Shown here: positions 26,630-34,947 of the stretch, in pieces | Numbering within the stretch: the stretch's first letter is position 1 | How the letters are laid out: the number at the start of each line of letters is the position of its first letter | Source: Bacteroidota bacterium | GTDB taxonomy: Bacteria; Bacteroidota; Bacteroidia; Sphingobacteriales; Sphingobacteriaceae | Length of the DNA stretch: 64,000 bases | Assembly: GCA_018266915.1 (NCBI GenBank) | Contig: JAFDZM010000071.1 | Span: 46,220-110,219, forward strand | Reading direction: 5' to 3' | The notes under the pieces: model-generated | Told to the model about the DNA's origin: nothing | Database searches by the model: none | What the model saw: only the letters and a program-made list of their open reading frames with translations | Position numbers and translations under genes: made by a program

Positions 26630-27975
26630 AAACCTGCTACAAATACTTACTGATTTTATTGTGCACTTTAATAACCTTACCTGGTTTCGCTCAAAAGAAC
26701 ACGGATACTTACCCTGATTATTTACAACCAGACCATGCAATATTTGCAGTAACAATGGTGATGATACACGATGTTACCAGTCCGCCGGTTGCAGCGCGCT
26801 ACTATGCGTATTGTATGCTCGGGGCGTATAACATTGTTAAAGCTCACAATGAGGCCATACCTGCATTGCAAAGTTTTATAAATAACTACACACCAGACAG
26901 AGGATTGGACACGGCAAATTTGAAATATGATTACCGGATAGCTGCTTATTACAGTATAATGGAGACTGCCAGGCAATTACTCCCTTCAGGGTTTATGCTT
27001 AAGGATGACGAGGACAGTTTTGTAGAACTTTTAAAAAAAACAGGGATTAAAAAAGATGTGCTTGATAATTCAATTAAAGCAGCAAAGCTGGCTACAGTTG
27101 ACATTGTTAATTTTTCAAAGACGGATCACTATAATAAACTTAGTACACTTAGAAGATACACCCCATTAAAGGGTGATGCCTATTGGTACCCTACTCCTCC
27201 GGGATACTTTGAAGCTGTTGAACCGAACTGGAAAACTATAAGAACTGTTTTGATTGACTCATCTTCACAGTTCAAACCTGCAACGCTTACACCATTTAGT
27301 AAGGATACAGCATCAGCGTTTTACAAACATGCAAAAGACGTTTATGAAGCATCCAAACATCTAACAACCGAGCAGATTAACAATGCACTTTTTTGGGACT
27401 GTAATCCATTTGCTATTACCACATCGGGGCATATGTCAATAGGCTTTAAAAAGATCACACCGGGGGGGCACTGGATGAATGTAGCCGGATTAGTGTGTAA
27501 ACAAGCACATGTTAGCTTTGACCAAACCGTAGTTGTTTTGACACTTGAAGGCTGTACTTTAATGGATGCTTTTATCAGCAGTTGGGATGAGAAGTATCGC
27601 AGCAATCGTATTCGCCCGGAAACATACATTAACAGGTATATAGATATAAAATGGCAACCCATTTTACAGACGCCGCCTTTCCCTGAATATACCAGTGCGC
27701 ATTCTGTTATTTCGACAGCATCAGCTCAATTGTTAACCTATTTAATAGGCGATAATTTTGCTTACACAGATGTTACAGAAATCCCTTTTGGAAGCAGCGA
27801 GAGATCATTCAAATCTTTTGCTGATGCGTCGGCCCAGGCAGCACTGTCACGATTTTATGGTGGTATACATTACATGGAGAGCGTAAATAGTGGTGTAACG
27901 GAAGGGAATAAGCTCGGAGATTATGTGGTAGCTAAAATTAAAAAGGCAGGTATTCTACCTGTTCAGCATAATTAA
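26626..27975 (+). CDS. Vanadium-dependent haloperoxidase / PAP2-like phosphatase, secreted
   Basis: The 449-aa protein has a signal peptide (cut after GFAQ). All three vanadate/phosphate-binding motifs are present: K323-x6-R330-P331, the PSGH-like YTSAHS with H359, and S408-R409-x5-H415. Helical packing and length fit the bacterial vanadium haloperoxidase branch better than small PAP2 phosphatases. It could oxidise halides or act as a phosphatase; sequence alone does not decide, since the PSGH Pro-Ser-Gly is changed to Thr-Ser-Ala. It is coupled by a 4-bp overlap to the FG-GAP protein gene. Confidence 0.87.
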   Translation: MKTCYKYLLILLCTLITLPGFAQKNTDTYPDYLQPDHAIFAVTMVMIHDVTSPPVAARYYAYCMLGAYNIVKAHNEAIPALQSFINNYTPDRGLDTANLKYDYRIAAYYSIMETARQLLPSGFMLKDDEDSFVELLKKTGIKKDVLDNSIKAAKLATVDIVNFSKTDHYNKLSTLRRYTPLKGDAYWYPTPPGYFEAVEPNWKTIRTVLIDSSSQFKPATLTPFSKDTASAFYKHAKDVYEASKHLTTEQINNALFWDCNPFAITTSGHMSIGFKKITPGGHWMNVAGLVCKQAHVSFDQTVVVLTLEGCTLMDAFISSWDEKYRSNRIRPETYINRYIDIKWQPILQTPPFPEYTSAHSVISTASAQLLTYLIGDNFAYTDVTEIPFGSSERSFKSFADASAQAALSRFYGGIHYMESVNSGVTEGNKLGDYVVAKIKKAGILPVQHN

Positions 27976-28178
27976 GAAATGGCTCAATAAATTGTGTGAT
28001 ATATCTAAGCCGAAAAAGTGCGTTTATTCACCTTATTAAGCATATTTTGGGCTTGATATTATTTTAATGATGCCAAAATAGCTTAAGAAATGGCAGTTTT
28101 TTGAAAATAATTGACCGCCATTGATGAGTATAATTGTGGGATTGCTTTATTCTATTTAAAATACTGTCAATCAATAAG

Positions 28179-30476
28179 ATGATTAGAAAATATATATCTG
28201 CCTTATCCATTCTGTTAGTAAGTTTAGCGCTCACTACCTCATATTCTTTTGCACAGGCAGACTATGCCCTGATACCGTATCCAAAATCCCTGGAACCGGG
28301 TAAAGGAGAATTTTATATTACCAAACAAACCGTTATCAGTTCCGCTTCGCAGGAAAGGTTCAGTAGCGAAATACAGCAATTGAATCAACTGCTTGCTCAA
28401 TCATTAAAAAGTGATTTAAAGGTTTTAAGAACTACGCATCAAACCAACGTTATTGATATCGTTTACGACCCTGATATAAAATCAACTGGAGAATATCGAT
28501 TAAAGATAACACCATCAAAAGTGACGATCGTGTCGGGCAGTAATTCAGGTGTATTTTATGCCATTGAGACCATCAGGCAGTTGTTGCCTGTGTCGGTGGA
28601 AGAAGGGAATACTGCATCGAAATTAAGCTTGCCAGCATTAATGATCAGTGATGAGCCCGATTACTCGTGGCGTGGTATGCACCTGGACGTTTCGCGGCAT
28701 TTCTTTTCGATCGCTTACCTGAGGACGTTCATCGACCGGATGGCGCTTTACAAAATGAACAAACTGCACTTGCATCTGACGGACGACCAGGGTTGGCGCA
28801 TAGAAATAAAGAAATATCCAAAGCTAACCGAAAACGGTGCATGGCGGACATTTGATAAGAACGATACCGCCTGCATGAAACGTGCTGCGGACAATCCTGA
28901 TTTTGCGATTGATAAAGAGCATATTATCCAGCGTAATGGCAAAACGCTTTATGGCGGATTTTATACCCAGCAACAAATGAAGGACCTGGTAAAGTATGCT
29001 GCTCAAAAACATGTCGACATCATCCCGGAAATAGATATGCCGGGCCACATGATGGCGGCTATTAACTCTTATCCTTTCCTTACCTGCAACGGTGAGAACA
29101 GTTGGGGAGAGTTATTTACCAAGCCAATTTGCCCTTGCAACGAAACTACTTTTGACTTTGCTGAAAATGTGTTCACCGAGATCATGGACATTTTCCCATC
29201 AGAATATATCCATATCGGTGGAGATGAAGTTGACCGCAGCGATTGGGCCAAATCTGATGCATGCAAAGCTTTGATGCAGAAGGAAGGGATAAAAGATATT
29301 GCTGGTTTGGAGAGCTATTTCATCAACCGGATGGAAAAGTTTTTTAATTCAAAAGGCCGTAAACTGATCGGCTGGGATGAGGTGTTGGAAGGCGGCATCA
29401 GTCCGACGGCAAATATTATGTACTGGCGCACCTGGGTGCCTGATGCACCGGCAAAAGCGGCCCGCAATGGTAATCATGTAATCATGACACCGGGAAGCCC
29501 CTTATATTTTGATTATCCTGCCGATAAGAATTCCATCTATAATGTTTATCATTTTAACCCGATCCCGGCAGGATTGACGCCGGAGCAGGCCAAATTGATT
29601 ATCGGTGCACAGGCAAATGTATGGTCTGAAAATATCCCTTCAGAAAAACGTGCGGACTATATGACCATGCCGCGTATGACTGCGCTTGCCGAAATGCTGT
29701 GGACGAATAATAAAGAAGACTATGCGTCTTATCAAAAAAGACTGGTAATGCAATTCCCCCGCATGGATGCCTTGAATATCAATTATCGACTGCCTGACCT
29801 GGAAGGTATCATCGATAGCAAAGTATTTGTAGATAATGACCATTTGAATGTGATATCGCCGCTTAAAACATTAACTGTCAGGTACACTACTGATGGTTCA
29901 TTGCCTCAAGCGACTTCACCTATATTAAATAACCTGCTGGTTAGCCATACTGAAACTGTGAAGGTTGCTGCCTTTACGCCAAGAGGTAAACGTGGGGATG
30001 TTTACTCAATAAAATATGAACAACAAAGCCTGGCCAAGCCTGCAACACCGGATAAAACAGCTCCGGGGTTAAAAGTAGATTATTATAAAGGCTTTTTTAA
30101 AGGAACTACTAAAATTCCTGCCGGAAAATCGGATAGCACCTACAACGCTGTAAGTATCGATGTGCCAAAATCGGTTAATGCACCAACATTCGGGTTAAAA
30201 TACCGGGGCTATATTGACATACTGGAACCGGGGATTTATACGTTCTACCTAACCTGCGATGATGGTGGAATATTAAAAGTAGCTGATAGAATGACTGTAG
30301 ATAATGATGGTTTGCACTCGGCAATTGAGAAAACAGGACAGGTAGCGTTGGATAAAGGACTGCAACCATTCGCGCTTGATTTTATTGAAGGCGGTGGCGG
30401 CTTTACACTTAAATTGAAATACAGCTTTAACGGTTCGGAACCAAAGGATATACCGGCATCCTGGTTCAGGAACTAA
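28179..30476 (+). CDS. Beta-N-acetylhexosaminidase (GH20) with PA14-like domain
   Basis: Start at ATG 28179, giving the signal peptide MIRKYISALSILLVSLALTTSYSFAQ; the open frame runs 15 codons further up. The GH20b domain (about 30-150) is followed by the GH20 barrel (DEPDYSWRGMHLDVSRHF, LHLHLTDDQGWRIEI). The catalytic pair D349-E350 is in HIGGDE. After a chitobiase-type C-terminal Ig domain (LTVRYTTDGSLP), residues about 620-765 form a PA14-like carbohydrate-binding sandwich (YRGYIDILEPGIYTFYLTCDDGG). It should release terminal GlcNAc/GalNAc by substrate-assisted catalysis in the periplasm or at the surface. A strong terminator follows. Confidence 0.94.
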   Translation: MIRKYISALSILLVSLALTTSYSFAQADYALIPYPKSLEPGKGEFYITKQTVISSASQERFSSEIQQLNQLLAQSLKSDLKVLRTTHQTNVIDIVYDPDIKSTGEYRLKITPSKVTIVSGSNSGVFYAIETIRQLLPVSVEEGNTASKLSLPALMISDEPDYSWRGMHLDVSRHFFSIAYLRTFIDRMALYKMNKLHLHLTDDQGWRIEIKKYPKLTENGAWRTFDKNDTACMKRAADNPDFAIDKEHIIQRNGKTLYGGFYTQQQMKDLVKYAAQKHVDIIPEIDMPGHMMAAINSYPFLTCNGENSWGELFTKPICPCNETTFDFAENVFTEIMDIFPSEYIHIGGDEVDRSDWAKSDACKALMQKEGIKDIAGLESYFINRMEKFFNSKGRKLIGWDEVLEGGISPTANIMYWRTWVPDAPAKAARNGNHVIMTPGSPLYFDYPADKNSIYNVYHFNPIPAGLTPEQAKLIIGAQANVWSENIPSEKRADYMTMPRMTALAEMLWTNNKEDYASYQKRLVMQFPRMDALNINYRLPDLEGIIDSKVFVDNDHLNVISPLKTLTVRYTTDGSLPQATSPILNNLLVSHTETVKVAAFTPRGKRGDVYSIKYEQQSLAKPATPDKTAPGLKVDYYKGFFKGTTKIPAGKSDSTYNAVSIDVPKSVNAPTFGLKYRGYIDILEPGIYTFYLTCDDGGILKVADRMTVDNDGLHSAIEKTGQVALDKGLQPFALDFIEGGGGFTLKLKYSFNGSEPKDIPASWFRN

Positions 30477-30551
30477 AGAAATAACCGCTATGCGGTAGAA
30501 GATAACAATGATTGCATTTGGTTGTGCAACATTCGTTGATTAGTTGATCGC

Positions 30552-30582
30552 AACCGTTCCGGGAAACCGGAACGGTTTTTTT
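30552..30582 (+). terminator. Rho-independent terminator with GAAA loop
   Basis: An 11-bp perfect stem (AACCGTTCCGG with CCGGAACGGTT) closes a GAAA tetraloop, followed by seven T (30576-30582). It ends the hexosaminidase transcript and shows that a possible start at 30544 for the next gene is wrong. Confidence 0.93.
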
Positions 30583-30603
30583 GATGATTTACGTTATAAA
30601 GTT

Positions 30604-31761
30604 ATGCCCATAATAAAGACCTTAAAAAATGTTGTACCCTGTTTTCTGATTTTCATATCCTTTAGCGCGTATGCTCAGCATTCGGAAATCAGAAATAATT
30701 ATCGCGACACAACTGGTCTGCCGCACCTGAAAATTGAGCGAAGCATAATCTTTTCGCCTGAGAAGGAATGGTTGTATAATCATCATCCTGCAATTACTGC
30801 ATTTAAGGGTAAACTGATCGCTATTTGGTCGGACGGGATGATAGATGAGGATTCTCCCGGACAGAGGGTTGTATTTTCAATATCAAATGATTTTAAAAAA
30901 TGGTCGGCCCCGCAGGAACTTGCATCACCATCAAAAGGCAGTAAAGGCATATTGAAAGTGCTGACCGCTGCAGGGTTTTATCAGTTTAATGGCACGTTAG
31001 TAGCGTATTATGGCGAATACGAAAAGGACCGAACAAATACTCATTTATGGGCAAAAACCAGTACTGACGGTCTGCATTGGAGCGCGCCGATAGATATGCA
31101 TGTGCCTGTCAATCCCAATCATGGTCCAACGATGGTGCAAGGCGGAAGGCTCATCATAAGCGGCAATTTTACTTTCCCTTATACTGATGACTATACCGGG
31201 CTTTCTGGCTGGAAGATGAGTAGCTTTTATCAGGATTCACTTTACAAACAGGACAACCCGGCGACATTCTATAGTCCCGCAGAGAAAATGGGATTGCCAC
31301 CTTTATGTGAAGGCTCTTTTTTCCAGACCGATGATAAAGTGATCCACATGCTGCTGCGCGTAACCGGCAAAGGCTGGAAAGGTAAGCTGTGGCTAACAGA
31401 AAGCAAGGATAATGGCGAAAGCTGGTCAAGACCAATTGAGACTAATTTTACCGACAATGACAGTAAATTCCATTTTGGAAGATTGCCGGATAAAAGGTTT
31501 TACTATGTGGGTATACCTGACACACTTCATCATTATGACCGTAACCCATTGGTATTGGCGCTTTCTGATGATGGCAAATATTTCAATAAACAATACATCA
31601 TAGCCGATGACCTTTACACCTTAAAAAAGAAAGGTTTATGGAAAGGCGGTCAATATGGCTACCCGGTAACTATGGTGTACAAAGGTTATATGTATGTCAT
31701 CATATCCCGTCAAAAGGAATCCATTGAAGCGATCCGTTTTAAATTGTCACAGTTAAAATAG
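30604..31761 (+). CDS. Secreted BNR beta-propeller protein, exo-alpha-sialidase-like
   Basis: I start at ATG 30604 because the longer frame begins inside the preceding terminator. The signal peptide ends near SAYAQ. The mature protein is a six-bladed propeller with Asp-box repeats: SNDFKKWSAP, STDGLHWSAP and SKDNGESWSRP, plus SDDGKYFNK. This is the sialidase/neuraminidase superfamily fold. The canonical N-terminal FRIP Arg motif is not seen, so sialidase activity is not certain; some relatives act on other glycans. It could work with the GH20, GH29 and sialate-esterase genes of this window, but they are not in one operon. Confidence 0.8.
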   Translation: MPIIKTLKNVVPCFLIFISFSAYAQHSEIRNNYRDTTGLPHLKIERSIIFSPEKEWLYNHHPAITAFKGKLIAIWSDGMIDEDSPGQRVVFSISNDFKKWSAPQELASPSKGSKGILKVLTAAGFYQFNGTLVAYYGEYEKDRTNTHLWAKTSTDGLHWSAPIDMHVPVNPNHGPTMVQGGRLIISGNFTFPYTDDYTGLSGWKMSSFYQDSLYKQDNPATFYSPAEKMGLPPLCEGSFFQTDDKVIHMLLRVTGKGWKGKLWLTESKDNGESWSRPIETNFTDNDSKFHFGRLPDKRFYYVGIPDTLHHYDRNPLVLALSDDGKYFNKQYIIADDLYTLKKKGLWKGGQYGYPVTMVYKGYMYVIISRQKESIEAIRFKLSQLK

Positions 31762-31766
31762 TCAGC

Positions 31767-32900
31767 TTATGCTTTCTTCATCAAAACCTTTTTCTTCAAC
31801 CATTCGCGAACAGGCTCATCATATAGTTTGAGACAGGCGTATGCAATTAATATGCTTACAACGCAGAGCGCCAATCCAACAAGCAACCCTTGTGGGCCTA
31901 GTGGTATCTTGTTGTTAGCAACCCAGGCAGTAAATACATAGATCAGCGGGTAATGTGTGATATAAAGCGGATAGGAGATATCGCCGAAAAATTTACACAC
32001 TTTAAGCGCCCTGGGGTTATCGATTTGGCCCCCTGCGCCGATAGATACTATGAGCGGAAATACCAGGATCACGCAGAATGCATCGTAAATACCGTTCATC
32101 CACAGATGATGTTCGTCGCCTATGCGTGGTACACTCATTACAGCAACGGTGAGCAGGCTGCACCACCAGAATGCATTTTTGATATGAATGAGTTTACCCA
32201 TGCGGCAAAGCAGTACGCCACCAAAGAAAGGATACAGTAGTCTCGTAAAACCAACAAACAACCCCGGCCCGTTTAATGACCAGCCGCCAATCAAATCACC
32301 CTGAGGACCAAGAACCAGGTACAATATCAGCATCAAACCTGCCAGCGATACGAATATAGAAAGCAGTAATTTTGAAAAACGGCGTATAATAACAGCATAA
32401 AGAATATTCGCGATATACTCAAAAAATAGCGACCATGCCGGACCGTTAAGCGGGTGCATTTCCTGCCAGCCGCGTATGTCCATCGAAATCGGGACAGGAA
32501 TAAGCGTGCAGCCGATCACCATCAGTAAAAGCATTTCCCATACCGGCGTGCCTGCGATATTAGGGAAAGCTACATTGCTTGCCTGGAAGTAGAACAGTGC
32601 CGCGCCTATGATCGAGCCCATTATCACCATAGGTTGCAGTCGCACTAAACGTCGTTTATAAAAATCCCATTGGGTTAGTTTGCCCCAGCGGTCATCATAG
32701 GCATAAGCTACTACAAAGCCCGACAGCACAAAAAAGAAATCGACAGCAAGGTAACCATGGTTGATGATCTGGATAAATCGGTTGCCCCCGGTAAAGGTTT
32801 CGAACACGTGAAAAATTATAACCAGGACTGAAGCCACGCCACGCAGACCGTCAAGGATCTGGTAATGGCTTTTGGATGGGAGGTAAGCAGTTTGACTCAT
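31767..32900 (-). CDS. Acyltransferase 3 family membrane protein (OafA/NolL-like)
   Basis: The 377-aa protein has about ten membrane helices and the family motifs: DGLRGVASVLVIIFHV (catalytic His of the RG...H pattern, about residues 18-33) and VDFFFVLSGFVVA (about 52-64), then the arginine-rich FYKRRLVRLQP. It moves an acyl group, usually acetyl, across or at the inner membrane onto a surface sugar, lipid or antibiotic. The acceptor is unknown. It is a single gene, convergent with the sialidase-like gene (5 bp apart). Confidence 0.92.
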   Translation of the reverse strand: MSQTAYLPSKSHYQILDGLRGVASVLVIIFHVFETFTGGNRFIQIINHGYLAVDFFFVLSGFVVAYAYDDRWGKLTQWDFYKRRLVRLQPMVIMGSIIGAALFYFQASNVAFPNIAGTPVWEMLLLMVIGCTLIPVPISMDIRGWQEMHPLNGPAWSLFFEYIANILYAVIIRRFSKLLLSIFVSLAGLMLILYLVLGPQGDLIGGWSLNGPGLFVGFTRLLYPFFGGVLLCRMGKLIHIKNAFWWCSLLTVAVMSVPRIGDEHHLWMNGIYDAFCVILVFPLIVSIGAGGQIDNPRALKVCKFFGDISYPLYITHYPLIYVFTAWVANNKIPLGPQGLLVGLALCVVSILIAYACLKLYDEPVREWLKKKVLMKKA

Positions 32901-33106
32901 TAAATTATAAAGGTGATAAATTGGTTGACCGGCAGTGTAAGCGCCTCACCTAATATAGGTTTTAATTTGTTGCAAATGAAATCTATGGTCAATCAGCCTT
33001 TGTTTCGTTAAATAATGTTAAAAGCCTGTATTCAGCGCCATCGCGCAATAATTTCCACTGCACCGCATCGTTTCAGAAGCATATTAAGCAACTGATCAAA
33101 TAAACA

Positions 33107-34129
33107 TTGAAGCATTTTAAACCCGCCGTTTTACTGGAGATACTGCTCCACCTGCTCTTTTGGGCATTCATCACTTTTTTGCCTTTTTTTTCAGGGCCCC
33201 AGCGCCGGTTTATACCTTTTAGTCATGTGTTGCTGATCAATACATTGCTGGCGGTTCAGTTTTATTTGAATGCATTTGTATTGATTCCATTCGTGTTGAA
33301 CAATGGAAAGCAACCCGCCCTCTATTTTCTTTTGCTGGCTTTTTCCTTTACAGCCGCTTCATTTATAATCGTCTACACCAGGCCCGAACCGGAGTTTTTT
33401 CAGCGAATGCACCCGCAATTCCCCGGTCCACCGCCTGCGGGTCGCTGGTTCTTTTTGCCCTTGGTAGCCATTACTGCTGCAAGCTTTGCCTATCGATATC
33501 TGACCGATCATTTCCGGCAAGCGCGCAAACGCAATGACATACGGAATGCCGCCCTTACATCTGAACTAGCTTTTCTGCGTTCGCAGATCAGTCCGCATTT
33601 TATGTTTAATGTTATCAATAGCGTGGTGGCCTTGTCGCGCTTAAAACCTGCTGCTGTTGAGCCTACTTTAATACAGCTATCACAGTTATTGCGCTACATG
33701 TTGTATATCTCGGATGAAGAAAAGATAAACATGGGGAAAAAGGCTGAATACCTGGACAGTTATATCCAATTGCAGAAACTTCGTTTTGGCGCGAATGTCA
33801 ATATCGATTACCTGGCGCATATTGGCTCTCCTGAGAAGACACTGGAGCCTATGCTGCTTATCCCGTTTGTGGAGAACGCCTTCAAACATGGCATCAGCGA
33901 TGTGGAACACCCGGCCATACAGGTTTCCCTCGTCGCAAACGAAAAAACGCTCGACTTCCGTGTAAGTAATAATTACAATCCTGAAGATGAGAATAGCGAT
34001 GAATATCACGGCATAGGCCTGGCCAATGTAAAACGGCGGTTAGAACTTTTATATCCGGGTAAACATCGCTTGTCGATCATGCCCGATTCAAATACCTACA
34101 ATGTGCACCTTCAATTACAATTTCATTAA
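33107..34129 (+). CDS. LytS-type sensor histidine kinase
   Basis: The frame opens at TTG 33107; no better ATG precedes the first helix. Four membrane helices fill the first ~130 residues, with a proline-rich extracytoplasmic loop (MHPQFPGPPPAG). The His_kinase domain follows with H164 in QISPHFMFNVIN, then the ATPase domain with N-box FVENAFKHGI and G-box GIGLANVKRRL. It should phosphorylate the LytTR regulator whose ATG follows the stop directly. No sensory domain beyond the membrane helices is present, so the signal is probably sensed in or at the membrane. Confidence 0.93.
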   Translation: MKHFKPAVLLEILLHLLFWAFITFLPFFSGPQRRFIPFSHVLLINTLLAVQFYLNAFVLIPFVLNNGKQPALYFLLLAFSFTAASFIIVYTRPEPEFFQRMHPQFPGPPPAGRWFFLPLVAITAASFAYRYLTDHFRQARKRNDIRNAALTSELAFLRSQISPHFMFNVINSVVALSRLKPAAVEPTLIQLSQLLRYMLYISDEEKINMGKKAEYLDSYIQLQKLRFGANVNIDYLAHIGSPEKTLEPMLLIPFVENAFKHGISDVEHPAIQVSLVANEKTLDFRVSNNYNPEDENSDEYHGIGLANVKRRLELLYPGKHRLSIMPDSNTYNVHLQLQFH

Positions 34130-34843
34130 ATGATACGATGCTTAATTATTGATGATGAGCCGCTGGCGCTTGACCTGATCGAGGACAACCTTCGACAGGT
34201 AGGTTATATCCATGTTGCAGCCAAATGCCGTAATGCTGCTGATGCCCTGCGTGTGCTGCGCGATGATCCTGTCGATCTGATCTTCTGCGATATCCAGATG
34301 CCAGGTCTGAATGGATTGCAGTTAGTTCAAAATATGCCTTATAAGCCTATGGTGATCTTCGTAACCGCATATGAACATTTTGCCCTGCAGGGTTTTGAAC
34401 TGGACGTGTTGGACTACCTCATCAAGCCCGTGCCGATGGACCGTTTTCACCGGGCTTGCCAAAAGGCTTACCTTGCTATGGAAATGAAACGGGCATATGG
34501 TATGCAGACAAATCCGGGACGAAAATACCTGTTTGTTTATTCGGATTATAACCTGGTTAAGATCAGCCTCGAACAGATAGAATATATTGAAGGCTTAAAA
34601 GATTACGTAAAAATCCACCTGACCGGCGGAGACAAACCCCTGCTTTCGCGCATGAGCATCAAATCGTTGGAGCAGCAATTACCAAATGAGCAGTTTTACC
34701 GGGTGCATAAATCATACATCATCAATGTCGATCACGTAACCAGGATCAGGCGTGGACGGGTTAAAACGGTCAATTCTGAGCTTCCATTGAGTGATTCTTA
34801 TCGTGATATGATTCATCGCATGACGGGCCGGGTAATGGACTAA
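34130..34843 (+). CDS. LytTR-family response regulator
   Basis: The start codon follows the kinase stop without a gap. The receiver domain (about 1-115) has the acidic pair DDE (8-10), phosphoacceptor D54 in FCDIQMPG, and the K in YLIKPV. The LytTR DNA-binding domain (about 130-235) contains YSDYNLVKISLEQIEYIEGLKDY and FYRVHKSYIINVDHV. It binds direct-repeat promoter sites. The next gene on the strand is a TonB-dependent receptor, which is a natural candidate target. Confidence 0.95.
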   Translation: MIRCLIIDDEPLALDLIEDNLRQVGYIHVAAKCRNAADALRVLRDDPVDLIFCDIQMPGLNGLQLVQNMPYKPMVIFVTAYEHFALQGFELDVLDYLIKPVPMDRFHRACQKAYLAMEMKRAYGMQTNPGRKYLFVYSDYNLVKISLEQIEYIEGLKDYVKIHLTGGDKPLLSRMSIKSLEQQLPNEQFYRVHKSYIINVDHVTRIRRGRVKTVNSELPLSDSYRDMIHRMTGRVMD

Positions 34844-34947
34844 CGCACAAATAAGGCATTTGTCTGCACATTCGGGCGGCTCGTCTCATTTATTTTCTGA
34901 TGAGCTGTTCATGCCGCAAATTGGCAGCTGTTTAGCAGCCAGCGCGG

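Noticed and set aside
30544..30603. Upstream start for the BNR-propeller gene
   Set aside because: These codons lie in a strong terminator hairpin; the ATG at 30604 gives a proper signal peptide.
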